This document shows, piece by piece, positions 36,024 to 47,686 of a DNA stretch of 50,430 nucleotides. Origin of the DNA: Actinomycetota bacterium. Lineage in GTDB: Bacteria; Actinomycetota; Actinomycetes; Streptosporangiales; Streptosporangiaceae. The DNA lies in contig PMSW01000013.1 of assembly GCA_003168215.1 (NCBI GenBank), positions 5,293-55,722 of the forward strand, in the 5' to 3' direction. Under the pieces are notes generated by a model. It searched no databases. It was not told the origin of the DNA and worked only from the letters and a program-made list of their open reading frames with translations. The stretch's first letter is position 1. The number at the start of each line of letters is the position of its first letter. The translations under genes and the position numbers were made by a program.

Positions 36024-37435
36024 CCGGAACGGGGAGCGGCAGGATAGACCCGGGGATCCCGCCCGGCCCGGGAACCTGGCTGATCAGGGGCGCGCGGCCG
36101 CTGGGCGGTGATCCGGCCGACATTCTCATCACGGACGGGCTGTTCGCCGAGTTCGGCACCGGCACCGGCACCGGGGGAGGCACGGGCTCTGGCGGAGGCA
36201 CGGGCTCTGGCTCGGGGGGAGGCACGGGCTCCGGGACGAGCCTGCCCGCCGGGCGCGGGAACGTCATCGACGCGGACGGCCTGATCGCGCTGCCCGGCCT
36301 GGTAGACCTCCACGCGCATCTGCGGGAGCCGGGCAGGGAAGACGCGGAGACCGTCGCCAGCGGCACGGCGGCCGCGGCGCTGGGCGGGTTCACCGCGGTG
36401 CACGCGATGGCCAACACCGAGCCGGTAGCCGATACCGCCGGGGTGGTCGAGCAAATCTGGCGGCTTGGCAGGCAGGCCGGCCGGTGTGACGTGCAGCCGG
36501 TCGGCGCGGTCACTGCCGGGCTCGCCGGGAGCCGGCTGGCCGAGCTCGGCGCGATGGCAGACTCGGCGGCCCGCGTCAGGGTGTTCTCCGACGACGGGCG
36601 GTGCGTGTCCGACGCCGTCCTGATGCGCCGGGCGCTGGAGTACGTCAAGGCGTTCGGCGGGGTCATCGCCCAGCACGCGCAGGAACCCCGGCTTACCGAG
36701 GGCGCGCAGATGAACGAGGGCGAGGTATCCGGCATCCTCGGCCTCACCGGCTGGCCGGCCGTGGCCGAGGAGGCGGTGATCGCCCGCGACTGCCTGCTCG
36801 CGGCGCACGTCGGGTCGGCGCTGCATGTCTGCCACGTCTCCACGGCCGGCTCCGTGGAGATCATCCGCTGGGCGAAGTCGAAGGGATGGCAGGTCACGGC
36901 CGAGGTAACGCCGCACCATCTGCTGCTCACCGACGAGCTTGCCGCCGGCTACGACCCGGTGTTCAAGGTCAATCCGCCGCTGCGCACCGCCGCTGACGTC
37001 GCGGCCCTGCGGGCGGGCCTCGCGGACGGCACGATCGACTGCGTGGCCACCGATCACGCGCCGCACGCGGTGGAGGACAAGGAAACCGAGTGGGGGGCGG
37101 CGGCGTTCGGCATGACCGGGCTCGAGACGGCGCTGCGGGTGGTGCACGAGGCCATGGTCGGCACCGGCCTGCTCGACTGGGCAGCCGTCGCCGACCGGAT
37201 GTCGGCCCGCCCGGCGGCGATCGGCCGGCTGCCCGCGCACGGGCGCCGGCTCGCAGCCGGCTCCCCGGCGAACCTGGTCCTGTACGACCCGGCGGGCCGG
37301 GAGGTAGTGGACCCGGCGGCGCATGCGTCCAAGGGGCGCAACAGCCCGTTCGCCGGGATGGCGCTGCCCGGCCGCGTGGTGGCCACGTTCCTGCGCGGCA
37401 GCCCGACGGTGCTCGACGGGAAGCTGGCGCGATGA
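36020..37435 (+). CDS. pyrC: Dihydroorotase
   Basis: [49 protein letters not shown]...[14 protein letters not shown]; Gly/Thr/Ser-rich N-terminal tandem repeat. Confidence 0.95.
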   Translation: MTGTGSGRIDPGIPPGPGTWLIRGARPLGGDPADILITDGLFAEFGTGTGTGGGTGSGGGTGSGSGGGTGSGTSLPAGRGNVIDADGLIALPGLVDLHAHLREPGREDAETVASGTAAAALGGFTAVHAMANTEPVADTAGVVEQIWRLGRQAGRCDVQPVGAVTAGLAGSRLAELGAMADSAARVRVFSDDGRCVSDAVLMRRALEYVKAFGGVIAQHAQEPRLTEGAQMNEGEVSGILGLTGWPAVAEEAVIARDCLLAAHVGSALHVCHVSTAGSVEIIRWAKSKGWQVTAEVTPHHLLLTDELAAGYDPVFKVNPPLRTAADVAALRAGLADGTIDCVATDHAPHAVEDKETEWGAAAFGMTGLETALRVVHEAMVGTGLLDWAAVADRMSARPAAIGRLPAHGRRLAAGSPANLVLYDPAGREVVDPAAHASKGRNSPFAGMALPGRVVATFLRGSPTVLDGKLAR

Positions 37436-38682
37436 CACCCACAGCCATCCGGCCGGCGATGCTGATTCTCGAGGACGGCCTGACCTTCCGCGGCACGGCC
37501 TACGGCGCCGCCGGGGAGACCTTCGGCGAGATGGTCTTCAACACCGGTATGACCGGCTACCAGGAGACGCTGACCGATCCCTCCTATTGCCGGCAGATCG
37601 TGGCGATGACCGCGCCGCACATCGGCAATACCGGCGTCAATGACGAGGATCCCGAGTCCGGGCGGATCTGGGTCAGCGGCTACGTGATCAGGGAGCCTGC
37701 CAGGATCGCGTCGAGCTGGCGGTCGGTGCGGACCCTGGAGGAGGAACTCCGCGCCCGCGGCGTGACCGGGATCGCGATCACCGGCACCCGGGCACTTACC
37801 CGGCACCTGCGGGAACGCGGCGCGATGCGGGCTGCCATCAGCACCCAGGAGCCCAATGCGGCTCAGCTGCTTGAGCGCGTCCTGGCGAGCCCGCCGATGG
37901 CCGGCGCGGACCTCGCCCGCGAGGTCTCGACGCCGCATGCCTACATCATCAACCCGCCCCCCGGCACGGCGACCAGGCTCGTAGTGGCAGCCGTCGACCT
38001 CGGCATCAAGGCCGCCACCCCCCGGCACCTGGCGCGGCTCGGCTGCCGGGTGCACGTGCTGCCGGCCACGAGCACGGCCGCGGAGATCCTGGCCATCAGC
38101 CCGGACGGGGCGTTCTTCTCGAACGGGCCCGGCGATCCGGCGGCGGCCGGCTACGCCGTCGAGGCAATGCGCGGCGTGCTGGAGGCCGGCCTTCCCGTCT
38201 TCGGCATCTGCCTGGGCAGCCAGGTCCTCGGCCGGGCACTCGGGCTTGGCACCTACAAGCTGCGATTCGGCCACCGGGGCGTGAACCAGCCGGTCAAGGA
38301 CCTGCGGACCGGGCGGGTGCAGATCACCAGCCACAACCACGGGTTCGCGGTGGCGATGCCCGGGCAGCCGCCGGAGCCCGCGGCGGCGGCGGCCGGGGAT
38401 GCTGGCGCCGGGCGGGACGGCCCGGCGGCCGGCCGGGGCACGGCCGGCGGCAGGAGCCTGCCGGGGCTGCCTGGCGGCTTCGCCGAGCCTGCGCCGTTCG
38501 AGACTGCGTACGGCCCGGCGGTGATCAGCCATGTCAACCTCAACGACGGCGTCGTCGAGGGACTGCGCCTGCTCAGCGCGCCCGCCTTCAGCGCCCAGTA
38601 CCACCCGGAGGCGGCGCCGGGCCCGCACGACGCGGCCGGCCTGTTCGGCGAGTTCTGCGATCTGATGGAGCGTGCCCGGTGA
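37432..38682 (+). CDS. carA: Carbamoyl-phosphate synthase small subunit
   Basis: [44 protein letters not shown]...[12 protein letters not shown]...[15 protein letters not shown]. Confidence 0.93.
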   Translation: MTPTAIRPAMLILEDGLTFRGTAYGAAGETFGEMVFNTGMTGYQETLTDPSYCRQIVAMTAPHIGNTGVNDEDPESGRIWVSGYVIREPARIASSWRSVRTLEEELRARGVTGIAITGTRALTRHLRERGAMRAAISTQEPNAAQLLERVLASPPMAGADLAREVSTPHAYIINPPPGTATRLVVAAVDLGIKAATPRHLARLGCRVHVLPATSTAAEILAISPDGAFFSNGPGDPAAAGYAVEAMRGVLEAGLPVFGICLGSQVLGRALGLGTYKLRFGHRGVNQPVKDLRTGRVQITSHNHGFAVAMPGQPPEPAAAAAGDAGAGRDGPAAGRGTAGGRSLPGLPGGFAEPAPFETAYGPAVISHVNLNDGVVEGLRLLSAPAFSAQYHPEAAPGPHDAAGLFGEFCDLMERAR

Positions 38683-38727
38683 CGGCGCGTGGTCCCCGGG
38701 TCCCGATGGCAACCGGGAGGCTGCATC

Positions 38728-41700
38728 ATGCCGCGTCGCGCTGACCTGAACTCGGTCCTCGTCATCGGGTCCGGCCCGATCATCATCGGCCAGGCCTGCG
38801 AATTCGACTACTCCGGCACCCAGGCATGCCGGGTGCTGCGGGAGGAGGGCCTGCGGGTCAGCCTGGTCAACTCCAACCCGGCGACGATCATGACGGATCC
38901 CGAGTTCGCCGACGCCACCTACGTCGAGCCGATCACGCTGGACGTGCTGGAGAAGGTGATCGACAGGGAGCGCCCCGACGCCATCCTGCCCACGCTCGGC
39001 GGCCAGACCGCGCTGAACGCAGCCGTCGAGCTGCATGACGCGGGGGTCCTGGCCCGCTACCAGGTGGAGCTGATCGGCGCCGACATCGAGACGATCAGGG
39101 CAGGCGAGGACAGGAAGCGGTTCAAGGAACTCGTCATCGGCCTCGGCGCGGCAGTCCCGGACAGCCGCATCTGCCACGACCTGGAGGAATGCGAGCAGGC
39201 GGCCGCCGAGCTCGGCTATCCGGTCGTGCTCAGGCCGTCGTTCACGCTCGGCGGGTCCGGCTCCGGCATCGCCCGCGGCGAGCACGACCTGCGGCGGATG
39301 GCCGGCGCCGGGCTGGACGCCAGCCCGGTCTCGGAGGTGCTGCTGGAGGAGTCGATCATCGGCTGGAAGGAGTTCGAGCTCGAGCTGATGCGCGACCGGG
39401 CCGACAACGTGGTGGTGGTCTGCTCGATCGAGAACATCGACCCGATGGGAGTGCACACCGGCGACTCGGTGACGGTGGCGCCGGCCATGACGCTGACCGA
39501 CCGCGAGTACCAGCAGATGCGCGACACGGCGATCGACGTGCTGCGGGCGGTCGGGGTGGACACCGGCGGCTGCAACATCCAGTTCGCCGTGCACCCCAGC
39601 ACCGGCCGGCTCGTGGTCATCGAGATGAACCCGCGGGTGTCCCGGTCGTCCGCGCTGGCCTCGAAGGCAACCGGCTTCCCGATCGCCAAGATCGCCGCGA
39701 GGCTCGCGATCGGCTACACGCTGGACGAGATACGCAACGACATCACCGGCCAGACGCCGGCCAGCTTCGAGCCCGCGCTCGACTACGTGGTGGTCAAGGT
39801 GCCGAGGTTCGCCTTCGAGAAGTTCCCCGGCGCGGACCCGGTGCTGACCACGCACATGAAGTCGGTCGGCGAGGCGATGGCCATCGGCCGCAGCTTCCCC
39901 GAGGCGCTGCAGAAGGCGCTGCGCTCGCTGGAGCAGCCGGGAGCGCCGTTCAGCTGGCAGCACCCGCCGGCGGCCAGGGCCGACCTGCTCGCCCGCTGCG
40001 CGCTGCCGCACGACGGCCGGCTGACGACGGTGCACCAGGCGATCAGGGCGGGCGCCAGCGTGGCCGAGCTCGTCGCGGCGACGGGCATCGATCCCTGGTT
40101 CATCGACCAGATCAAGGGCATTGAAGAACGGGCAGAACGGATGACCCGCCGCCAGTCGCCAGGGCTCACGGCTGCCCATCTGCGGGCCGCCAAGGCCGCC
40201 GGGTTTGCCGACGCGCAGATCGCCCAGATCCGCGGCACCACCGAGGACGCGATCCGCCGGTTCCGGCACGAGCTGGGGATCCGGCCGGTCTACCACATGG
40301 TGGACACCTGCGCGGCTGAGTTCGCCGCGAGCACCCCGTACCTCTACTCGACCTACGACGAGGAGACCGAGGTCCCGTCCGGGGACCGGCCGAAAGTGAT
40401 CATCCTCGGCAGCGGGCCGAACCGGATCGGCCAGGGCATCGAGTTCGACTATGCCTGCGTGCACGCCTCCTTCGCGCTGTCGGCGGCCGGCTACGAGACG
40501 GTGATGGTCAACTGCAACCCGGAAACCGTATCAACGGACTACGACACTTCCGGGCGGCTCTATTTCGAGCCGCTGACGCTGGAGGACGTCCTGGAGGTCG
40601 TGCACGCCGAGCAGGCCAGCGGGCCGGTCGCCGGCGTCATCGTCCAGCTCGGCGGGCAGACCCCGCTCGGCCTGGCCAGGGCGCTCGCCGCGGCCGGGGT
40701 GCGAATCGTCGGCACCCCGCCGGAGGCCATCCACCTGGCCGAGGACCGGGGCGAGTTCGGCGCGGTGCTGGCGGCGGCCGGGCTGCCCGCGCCCCGGCAC
40801 GGGACCGCCAGGTCGTACCAGGAGGCCAGGGCCATCGCCGACGAGATCGGCTACCCGGTCCTGGTGCGGCCCTCGTACGTGCTCGGCGGGCGCGGCATGG
40901 AGATCGTCTACGACGACGAGACGCTGGAAGCCTACGTGCGGCGGGCCGCCCAGGCAGGCCCCGAGCATCCGGTGCTGATCGACCGGTTCCTCGATGACGC
41001 CATCGAGATCGACGTGGACGCGCTGTACGACGGCACGGAGCTGTACCTGGGCGGCGTGATGGAGCACATCGAGGAGGCCGGGATCCACTCCGGCGACTCG
41101 GCGTGCGCGCTGCCGCCGATCACGCTCGGCCATGAGTACATCAACCTGATCCGCGAGTCCACCACGGCGATCGCCCGCGGCGTCGGCGTGCTGGGCCTGC
41201 TGAACGTGCAGTACGCGCTGGCGGCCGGGGTGCTGTACGTGCTGGAGGCCAACCCCCGGGCATCGCGCACGGTGCCGTTCGTGTCCAAGGCGACCGCGGT
41301 GCCGCTGGCCAAGGCGGCGGCCAGGATCATGCTCGGCGCGACCGTGGCCGGGCTGCGGGCCGAGGGCATGCTGCCCGCGTCGGGCGACGGCGGCACGCTG
41401 CCGCTCGACGCGCCGATCGCGGTCAAGGAGGCGGTGCTCCCGTTCGGGCGGTTCCGGGACGCCGAGGGCAGGGGAGTGGACACCGTCCTCGGCCCGGAGA
41501 TGCGGTCGACCGGCGAGGTCATGGGCATCGACGAGGTGTTCGGCACCGCGTACGCCAAGTCCCAGGCTGCCGCGTACGGATCGCTGCCGGTCAAGGGCAG
41601 GGCCTTCGTGTCGGTGGCGAACAAGGACAAGCGGTCCATGGTGTTCCCGGTGAAGCGCCTCGCTGACCTGGGCTTCGAGATCTGGGCGACTAGGGGAACC

Positions 41701-42057
41701 GGGGAGATTCTGCGCCGCAACGGCGTCCGTGCCACGATCGTGCGCAAGCACGGCGACGGTCGCGGGCCCGACGGCGAGCCGACCATCGTGGAGCGGATCA
41801 TGGCCGGCCAGGTTGACCTGATCGTCAACACGCCGTTCGGCAGCCCCGGCCAGTCAGGGCCGCGGCTGGACGGCTATGAGATCCGCACCGCCGCGGTCCG
41901 CCGCGGCATCCCCTGCGTCACTACCGTGCAGGGGCTGGCGGCCGCCGTGCAGGGCATCGAGGCGATTACCCGGGGAGAGGTGGGAGTGCGGTCCCTGCAG
42001 GAGCACGCGGCGCGATTGCGGCGCGGCCCGGCCGCGTCCGGGGGTGCTGGCGGATGA
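38728..42057 (+). CDS. carB: Carbamoyl-phosphate synthase large subunit
   Basis: [59 protein letters not shown]...; two ATP-grasp halves; C-term MGS domain. Confidence 0.96.
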   Translation: MPRRADLNSVLVIGSGPIIIGQACEFDYSGTQACRVLREEGLRVSLVNSNPATIMTDPEFADATYVEPITLDVLEKVIDRERPDAILPTLGGQTALNAAVELHDAGVLARYQVELIGADIETIRAGEDRKRFKELVIGLGAAVPDSRICHDLEECEQAAAELGYPVVLRPSFTLGGSGSGIARGEHDLRRMAGAGLDASPVSEVLLEESIIGWKEFELELMRDRADNVVVVCSIENIDPMGVHTGDSVTVAPAMTLTDREYQQMRDTAIDVLRAVGVDTGGCNIQFAVHPSTGRLVVIEMNPRVSRSSALASKATGFPIAKIAARLAIGYTLDEIRNDITGQTPASFEPALDYVVVKVPRFAFEKFPGADPVLTTHMKSVGEAMAIGRSFPEALQKALRSLEQPGAPFSWQHPPAARADLLARCALPHDGRLTTVHQAIRAGASVAELVAATGIDPWFIDQIKGIEERAERMTRRQSPGLTAAHLRAAKAAGFADAQIAQIRGTTEDAIRRFRHELGIRPVYHMVDTCAAEFAASTPYLYSTYDEETEVPSGDRPKVIILGSGPNRIGQGIEFDYACVHASFALSAAGYETVMVNCNPETVSTDYDTSGRLYFEPLTLEDVLEVVHAEQASGPVAGVIVQLGGQTPLGLARALAAAGVRIVGTPPEAIHLAEDRGEFGAVLAAAGLPAPRHGTARSYQEARAIADEIGYPVLVRPSYVLGGRGMEIVYDDETLEAYVRRAAQAGPEHPVLIDRFLDDAIEIDVDALYDGTELYLGGVMEHIEEAGIHSGDSACALPPITLGHEYINLIRESTTAIARGVGVLGLLNVQYALAAGVLYVLEANPRASRTVPFVSKATAVPLAKAAARIMLGATVAGLRAEGMLPASGDGGTLPLDAPIAVKEAVLPFGRFRDAEGRGVDTVLGPEMRSTGEVMGIDEVFGTAYAKSQAAAYGSLPVKGRAFVSVANKDKRSMVFPVKRLADLGFEIWATRGTGEILRRNGVRATIVRKHGDGRGPDGEPTIVERIMAGQVDLIVNTPFGSPGQSGPRLDGYEIRTAAVRRGIPCVTTVQGLAAAVQGIEAITRGEVGVRSLQEHAARLRRGPAASGGAGG

Positions 42058-43073
42058 GGGCGCAGGACGCCGACGGCGACGCGGGACCGGTGCAGGTGCG
42101 GGGCACCGTGCTGACCGTCCGGCGGGTCGATGCCTATCACGCCATGACCGTCGTGGCGCCCGGCATCGCGGCGCGCTTCCGGCCCGGGCAGTTCGTCGCC
42201 GTCGCCGTCGGCGGCCCGGACAGCGCGATGCTGCTCCGCCGCGCTTTCTCGATTCATGACGTCAGGCCGGACCACGGCGGCACGGTGGAGTTCGTGTTCT
42301 CCGCCAGCGGCCCGGGCACGCGCTGGCTGGCCGGGCTGCGGTCCAGGGACGTGCTCGATGTCGCCGGACCGCTCGGGCGGCCGTTTCCCGTTCCGCGCGA
42401 CCCGGTCAGCTGCCTGCTGGTCGGCGGCGGCTACGGCAGCGCGCCGCTGTTCGCGCTCGCGGGCAAGCTGCGCGACCGCGGCTGCAAGGTTGATTTCCTG
42501 CTGGGCGCGGCGAGCGGCGACCGCGTCTTCGGTGCGCTGACCGCGCGCCGGACCGGCCGCACGGCCACGATCACCACCGAGGACGGGTCGCTGGGTGCCC
42601 GCGGCGTCGTCACCGACATGCTCGGCCAGGTGATCCACGAGGCGAGGACCGACGTGATCTACGCCTGCGGGCCGATGCCCATGCTGCGGCAGGTGACCCT
42701 GCTTGCCCGCCGCTACGACCTGCCGGTGCAGGTCGCGGTGGAGGAGGCGATGGCGTGCGGGATCGGGGTCTGCATGACCTGCGTGCTGCCGGTGGTCGGC
42801 ACCGATGGCATGACCCGGATGGTGCGCTCCTGCGTTGACGGCCCGGTGTTCCGCGGTGAGCAGATCCGCTGGGACGACGTGGGCACCATCCCCTTCGATG
42901 CGGTCGGCGCGCCCGGCTGGGAGCCGAGGTCAGGCCGCCTGCCGCGCGGCGGCCAGGCAGCCGCCGGCGGCCGGGCGGGAGCAACCGGACCCGGGCACGG
43001 GGCACGCGAATCCGGCGGGTCCGGGCAGCAGGCGCGGCCCGGCTCGCCGGGAAGGCCGGGTCATGGGCACTGA
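42054..43073 (+). CDS. pyrK: Dihydroorotate dehydrogenase electron transfer subunit
   Basis: [73 protein letters not shown]...[17 protein letters not shown]. Confidence 0.88.
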   Translation: MRAQDADGDAGPVQVRGTVLTVRRVDAYHAMTVVAPGIAARFRPGQFVAVAVGGPDSAMLLRRAFSIHDVRPDHGGTVEFVFSASGPGTRWLAGLRSRDVLDVAGPLGRPFPVPRDPVSCLLVGGGYGSAPLFALAGKLRDRGCKVDFLLGAASGDRVFGALTARRTGRTATITTEDGSLGARGVVTDMLGQVIHEARTDVIYACGPMPMLRQVTLLARRYDLPVQVAVEEAMACGIGVCMTCVLPVVGTDGMTRMVRSCVDGPVFRGEQIRWDDVGTIPFDAVGAPGWEPRSGRLPRGGQAAAGGRAGATGPGHGARESGGSGQQARPGSPGRPGHGH

Positions 43074-44028
43074 CATGCGCACCAGGCTCGGCCACGTCGA
43101 GCTGCCCAACCCGATTCTCACCGCGTCCGGCTGCGCGGGCGCGGGCCGTGAGCTGGCGCAGTTCATCGACGTGTCCAAGATCGGCGCCGTCGTGACCAAG
43201 TCGGTGATGCTCGCGCCCCGCGCCGGGCGGCCGACGCCGCGGATGGCGGAGACGCCGAGCGGCATGCTCAACTCGATCGGCCTGCAGGGTCCTGGCATCG
43301 ACGCGTTCCTGCAGCGGGACCTGCCGTGGCTGCTGTCGCGCGGCGCGCGCGCGGTGGTATCCATCGCGGGCGGCACCGTGGAGGAGTTCGCCGAGCTGGC
43401 TTCCCGGCTCTCCGACGCGGCCGGGGTCACCGCGATCGAGGTCAACATCTCCTGCCCGAATGTCGAGCACCGGGGGCAGGTGTTCGCCTGCGACCCGGTG
43501 GCCGCCGCCGCGGTGATCGAGGCGGTACGGGGCCGCGCGCGCTACGACATCCCGGTGTTCGCCAAGCTCTCGCCTGACGTCACCGACATCGTGGCAGTTG
43601 CCCGGGCCTGCGTGGCGGCGGGCGCGGATGGGCTCTCGATGATCAATACGCTGCTGGGCATGGCCATCGACTGCGACACGATGCGCCCGGTGCTGGCCGG
43701 CGTCGCGGGCGGGCTGTCCGGCCCGGCGATCCGGCCGGTCGCGGTGCGGTGCGTGTGGCAGGTGCGCGAGGCGCTGCCCGATGTGCCGATCATCGGGATG
43801 GGCGGGGTGCGGACGGGAAAGGACGCGCTCGAGCTGATCCTGGCCGGGGCCGGCCTGGTCGCGGTCGGCACGACGATCTTCCACGACCCGTCCGCGTGCG
43901 AGCGCATCCTGCGCGAGCTCGACGAGGAACTCGCGCGGCGCGGGATCGACCGGCTGTCCGACGTCGTCGGGCTGGCGCACGAGCCGCGGACAGCAACCGG
44001 GCGCAGGCTCGCCAGGAACGTGCCCTGA
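43063..44028 (+). CDS. pyrD: Dihydroorotate dehydrogenase (class 1B)
   Basis: [80 protein letters not shown]...EVNISCPNVEHRG. Confidence 0.93.
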   Translation: MGTDMRTRLGHVELPNPILTASGCAGAGRELAQFIDVSKIGAVVTKSVMLAPRAGRPTPRMAETPSGMLNSIGLQGPGIDAFLQRDLPWLLSRGARAVVSIAGGTVEEFAELASRLSDAAGVTAIEVNISCPNVEHRGQVFACDPVAAAAVIEAVRGRARYDIPVFAKLSPDVTDIVAVARACVAAGADGLSMINTLLGMAIDCDTMRPVLAGVAGGLSGPAIRPVAVRCVWQVREALPDVPIIGMGGVRTGKDALELILAGAGLVAVGTTIFHDPSACERILRELDEELARRGIDRLSDVVGLAHEPRTATGRRLARNVP

Positions 44029-44167
44029 CCGCCGGGAGCATGCCCGGGTGCGGGTGCGTGCCTGCTGCGCGTCACAGTGCGCCTGCGGCGCGCTACGGCC
44101 CCGCGTCGGGCGCATGGCGGGGCGGGGAACGAACGAGACGGGAACGAATTAAGGGAAGGAGCATGCG

Positions 44168-44875
44168 GTGAGCTATCGCGCACCTGTTGCCGTCGCGCTC
44201 GACGCGCCTGATCTGGAGACGGCAGCGCGCTGGGCGGACCTGGTCACGCCCTACGTCAGCACGGTCAAGATCGGGCTCGAGCTCTACCTGCGCTACGGGC
44301 CGGAAGCGGTCACCTCGATCCGGGGGGCCAGCGGCGTCCAGGTATTCCTCGACCTGAAGCTGCATGACATCCCGGCGACGGTAGCTGGCGCGGCCCGTGC
44401 GGTGGCACGGCTGCGGCCGGGGATACTCACCGTGCACGCGGCCGCCGGGCCCGCGGCTATCCGCGCCGCCGTGCAAGCAGCACCGGATACTCAGATCGCC
44501 GCCGTGACGGTGCTCACCTCGCTCGGCGACGACGATCTGGCCGCCATCGGGATGGCCGGCCCGACCCGAGATGCCGTGCGCCGGCTCGCGGTCCTGTCGG
44601 TCGCGGCCGGGGCCACGGGGCTGGTCTGCTCGCCGCGCGAGGTGGCCGTCCTCAGGGCCGAGGTCGGGCCGGACATCACCCTCATCACGCCGGGGATCCG
44701 CGCGGCCGGGTCGGACGCTCAGGATCAGGCGAGAGTTTCCACGCCGGAGGAGGCGCTGGGCGCCGGTGCCGACCTCCTGGTCATCGGCCGGCCCATTACC
44801 GGCGCGCCGGACCCGGGGGCGGCAGCGGCGGCGGTCGGGACGTCGCTAAGGCGGCTGCTGGCAGCCTCAGGCTGA
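44168..44875 (+). CDS. pyrF: Orotidine-5'-phosphate decarboxylase
   Basis: VAVALDAPDLETAARWADLVTPYVSTVKIGLELYLRYG...VFLDLKLHDIPATVAGAARAV...LITPGIR. Confidence 0.93.
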   Translation: MSYRAPVAVALDAPDLETAARWADLVTPYVSTVKIGLELYLRYGPEAVTSIRGASGVQVFLDLKLHDIPATVAGAARAVARLRPGILTVHAAAGPAAIRAAVQAAPDTQIAAVTVLTSLGDDDLAAIGMAGPTRDAVRRLAVLSVAAGATGLVCSPREVAVLRAEVGPDITLITPGIRAAGSDAQDQARVSTPEEALGAGADLLVIGRPITGAPDPGAAAAAVGTSLRRLLAASG

Positions 44876-45098
44876 GTTCCGGCCGGTTTACCATGGCCCG
44901 ATCTATCCGTCGGGCACCCTGACGCGAGGGACATATGGTACAGCATATGGCTACTTTTAGTAGCGGAGTATATACGCAGAGTAGTATCGGATAAATTGTG
45001 GCACGACAAACGGGGGTTTGCATTGCCGTGACGGTCTGAACTCGCTAGTTTCCCCTCGCGGAGCGACTTTTTCGATACGAAACCCGAGGTGACCACGC

Positions 45099-45419
45099 GT
45101 GGCTCTTCCCCCACTCACCCCCGAGCAGCGGGCCGCGGCCCTGGAAAAGGCTGCCAAGGCACGCAAGGAGCGTGCCGAGGTCAAGAACCGGCTCAAGCAC
45201 GGTTCGACGACCCTGCCCCAGGTCCTCAAAGAGGGCCAGACCGATGACATAGTCGGCAAGATGAAAGTGTCGGCATTGCTCGAGTCCATGCCGGGCGTCG
45301 GCAAGGTACGCGCCAGGCAGATCATGGAGCGGCTCGGTATCGCGGAGTCGCGGCGCGTCCGCGGCCTCGGCGCCAACCAGCGGACTGCTCTCCAGAACGA
45401 GTTCGGCGGTGATATCTGA
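45099..45419 (+). CDS. mihF: Actinobacterial-type integration host factor
   Basis: [97 protein letters not shown]. Confidence 0.95.
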   Translation: MALPPLTPEQRAAALEKAAKARKERAEVKNRLKHGSTTLPQVLKEGQTDDIVGKMKVSALLESMPGVGKVRARQIMERLGIAESRRVRGLGANQRTALQNEFGGDI

Positions 45420-45463
45420 CCGACGCTGGGGAGCCTAGGGGCGGGGGCGAGGGGCGGAGGTCC

Positions 45464-46072
45464 ATGGCCGGTCCGTCGGCCGACCGCGCGCGCGGCCAGG
45501 CCCTGGCCCCTGTCCCTGCACGGCTCACCGTGCTCTCCGGGCCCTCCGGCGTCGGCAAGAGCACGGTCATACGCTGCCTGCGGCGGGCGTCCCCGCAGAT
45601 CTGGCTCTCGGTTTCCGTCACCACGCGGGCGCCGCGGCCAGGCGAGGCTGACGGCCGCGAGTACTGCTTCGTGAGCGAGCGCGAGTTCGACGCGATGACC
45701 GAAAGCGGCGAGCTGCTCGAATGGGCGCACTTCGCGGGGCACCGGTACGGCACGCCGCGGGCCCCTGTCGAGGAACGGCTGGCGGCCGGCCTGCCGGTGC
45801 TGCTCGAGATCGACCTGGCGGGCGCGAGGCAGGTGCGCCGCGCCGTTCCTGGCGCCCTGCTGGTGTTCCTGGCGCCCCCCTCCTGGGCGGAGCTCGTCCG
45901 CCGGCTGACCGGCCGGGATACCGAATCCGCTGAGCTCATCCGCCAGCGGCTGGAGGCAGCTCAGGTGGAGCTCGCCGCTGGCAGCGAGTTTGATGTCACG
46001 ATCGTCAACACATCGGTCGAGGACGTCTGCCACCAGCTGGTAGAGTTGACCGAGGCCCCATCGGGCCAGTGA
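45464..46072 (+). CDS. gmk: Guanylate kinase
   Basis: [58 protein letters not shown]...[17 protein letters not shown]. Confidence 0.93.
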   Translation: MAGPSADRARGQALAPVPARLTVLSGPSGVGKSTVIRCLRRASPQIWLSVSVTTRAPRPGEADGREYCFVSEREFDAMTESGELLEWAHFAGHRYGTPRAPVEERLAAGLPVLLEIDLAGARQVRRAVPGALLVFLAPPSWAELVRRLTGRDTESAELIRQRLEAAQVELAAGSEFDVTIVNTSVEDVCHQLVELTEAPSGQ

Positions 46073-46111
46073 CGCGGTTCTTGCCGCGCTCCCGAAACTG
46101 GAAGGCACAAC

Positions 46112-46372
46112 GTGGCTGGCACTTCCGTCCCGGAAGGCATCATCAACCCGCCCATCGACGACCTACTTGATGTCGTGGACAGCAAGTACGGCCTCGTCAT
46201 CATGGCGTCGAAGCGGGCACGTCAGATCAATGCTTACTACGCCCAGCTGAGCGAGGGCCTGCTGGAGTACGTGGGGCCGCTGGTCGAGACGCGCGTTCAG
46301 GAGAAGCCGCTCTCGATCGCGCTCCGCGAGATCAGCGAGCGGCTGCTGACCGTGGGCGCGGTGGAGTCCTGA
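46112..46372 (+). CDS. rpoZ: RNA polymerase omega subunit
   Basis: [66 protein letters not shown]. Confidence 0.95.
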   Translation: MAGTSVPEGIINPPIDDLLDVVDSKYGLVIMASKRARQINAYYAQLSEGLLEYVGPLVETRVQEKPLSIALREISERLLTVGAVES

Positions 46373-46401
46373 CCGGCTGACTCCCGGCCGGGCAACCGCC
46401 A

Positions 46402-47601
46402 GTGCGCATTGTCCTCGGGGTCGGCGCGGGAATCGCCGCCTACAAGTCATGCGAGCTGCTCCGGCTACTCACCGAGTCCGGCCATGACGTCCGGGTGGTG
46501 CCCACCCCTGACGCGCTCCGGTTCGTCGGCGAGGCAACCTGGGCCGCGCTGTCCGGCCATCCCGTTACCGCCACCGCGTGGGACGAGGTACACGACGTTC
46601 CGCATGTCCGGTTGGGCCAGACGGCTGACCTGGTCCTGGTGGCACCGGCGACCGCGGACCTGCTAGCCCGCGCCGCGGCGGGGATGTCCGGCGACCTGCT
46701 GACCGCGGTGCTGCTGACCGCGCGCTGCCCGGCTGTTTTCGCGCCCGCCATGCACACCGAGATGTGGGAGCATCCGGCGACCCAGGCGAACGCGGCCACG
46801 CTGCGCGAGCGCGGCGCCGTGGTTCTTGAGCCCGCGGCGGGCAGGCTCACCGGCAAGGACACCGGGCCTGGCCGGCTGCCGGAGCCCGCTGAGCTGATGC
46901 GCATCGCGGAACGGGTGCTGGCCCGCGGTGCCGCCGGGCTCGCGCCGGATCTCGCCGGGCGCGTGGTCGTGGTGTCGGCAGGCGGTACCAGGGAGGAACT
47001 CGATCCGGTCCGGTTCCTCGGCAACTGGTCATCGGGGCGGCAGGGCTACGCGCTGGCCGCGGCGGCCGCGGCCCGCGGCGCCAGGGTCACGCTGGTGGCA
47101 GCCAACGTAACCCTCGCCGACCCGGCCGGGGTGCGCGTCCTGCCGGTGACATCCGCTGCCCAGCTGCGTGACGCGGTGACGGAGGCCGCGCGGGAGGCTG
47201 ACGCCCTGGTCATGGCTGCGGCGGTCGCCGATTACCGGCCCGAGACCAGGAGCGAGACGAAAATCAAGAAGACTCCCGCGGCACCTGAGCCGATCCGCCT
47301 CTTGCAGAATCCCGACATCCTCCGCGAGCTATCAGCCCACCGGCTGCGGGCGGGCCAGGTCATCGTCGGCTTCGGCGCTGAGACTCAGGACCTGCTCGGC
47401 AACGGCCGCGCGAAACTCGCCGCAAAGGGGTGCGATCTGCTTGTCGTCAATAAGGTGGGGCCGGGAATCGGATTCGGCGCGAGCAACAACGAGGCCGTGA
47501 TCCTTGCCGCTGACGGGACGCAGACCCAGGTCCCTCTCGGTTCCAAGGAGGCACTTGCCGACGTGATCTGGGATCTTGTCGCGACGAGACTCGCTGGCTG
47601 A
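46402..47601 (+). CDS. coaBC: Bifunctional phosphopantothenoylcysteine decarboxylase/phosphopantothenate--cysteine ligase
   Basis: VLGVGAGIAAYKSCELLRLLTESGHDVRVVPTPDALRFVG...VVVSAGGTREELDPVRFLGNWSSGRQGYALA. Confidence 0.94.
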   Translation: MRIVLGVGAGIAAYKSCELLRLLTESGHDVRVVPTPDALRFVGEATWAALSGHPVTATAWDEVHDVPHVRLGQTADLVLVAPATADLLARAAAGMSGDLLTAVLLTARCPAVFAPAMHTEMWEHPATQANAATLRERGAVVLEPAAGRLTGKDTGPGRLPEPAELMRIAERVLARGAAGLAPDLAGRVVVVSAGGTREELDPVRFLGNWSSGRQGYALAAAAAARGARVTLVAANVTLADPAGVRVLPVTSAAQLRDAVTEAAREADALVMAAAVADYRPETRSETKIKKTPAAPEPIRLLQNPDILRELSAHRLRAGQVIVGFGAETQDLLGNGRAKLAAKGCDLLVVNKVGPGIGFGASNNEAVILAADGTQTQVPLGSKEALADVIWDLVATRLAG

Positions 47602-47635
47602 CGGCCCGGCGCCGCTATCCCGGCTAGACTTCGGC

Positions 47636-47686
47636 GAGTCTCAGGCCCACTGAAGAGTCTCAGCCCCCCACTGAAAAGGGAGTCAG
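47636..47686 (+). promoter_or_regulatory. metK 5'UTR tandem repeat (GAGTCTCAG..CACTGAA x2 plus GAGTCAG) with potential RBS-sequestering structure
   Basis: Copies at 47636-47654 and 47655-47675, partial third at 47680-47686; TAGACT -10-like at 47625-47630. Confidence 0.5.

Noticed and set aside
35819-37438. 539-aa minus-strand ORF
   Set aside because: Antisense to pyrC; GC-frame artefact.
37054-40464. 1136-aa minus-strand ORF
   Set aside because: Antisense to pyrC/carA/carB; typical high-GC shadow ORF (Arg/His/Gly/Pro-rich, no domain pattern) opposite clearly homologous genes.
40531-41751. 406-aa minus-strand ORF
   Set aside because: Antisense to carB; shadow ORF.
42610-44115. 501-aa minus-strand ORF
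   Set aside because: Antisense to pyrK/pyrD; shadow ORF.
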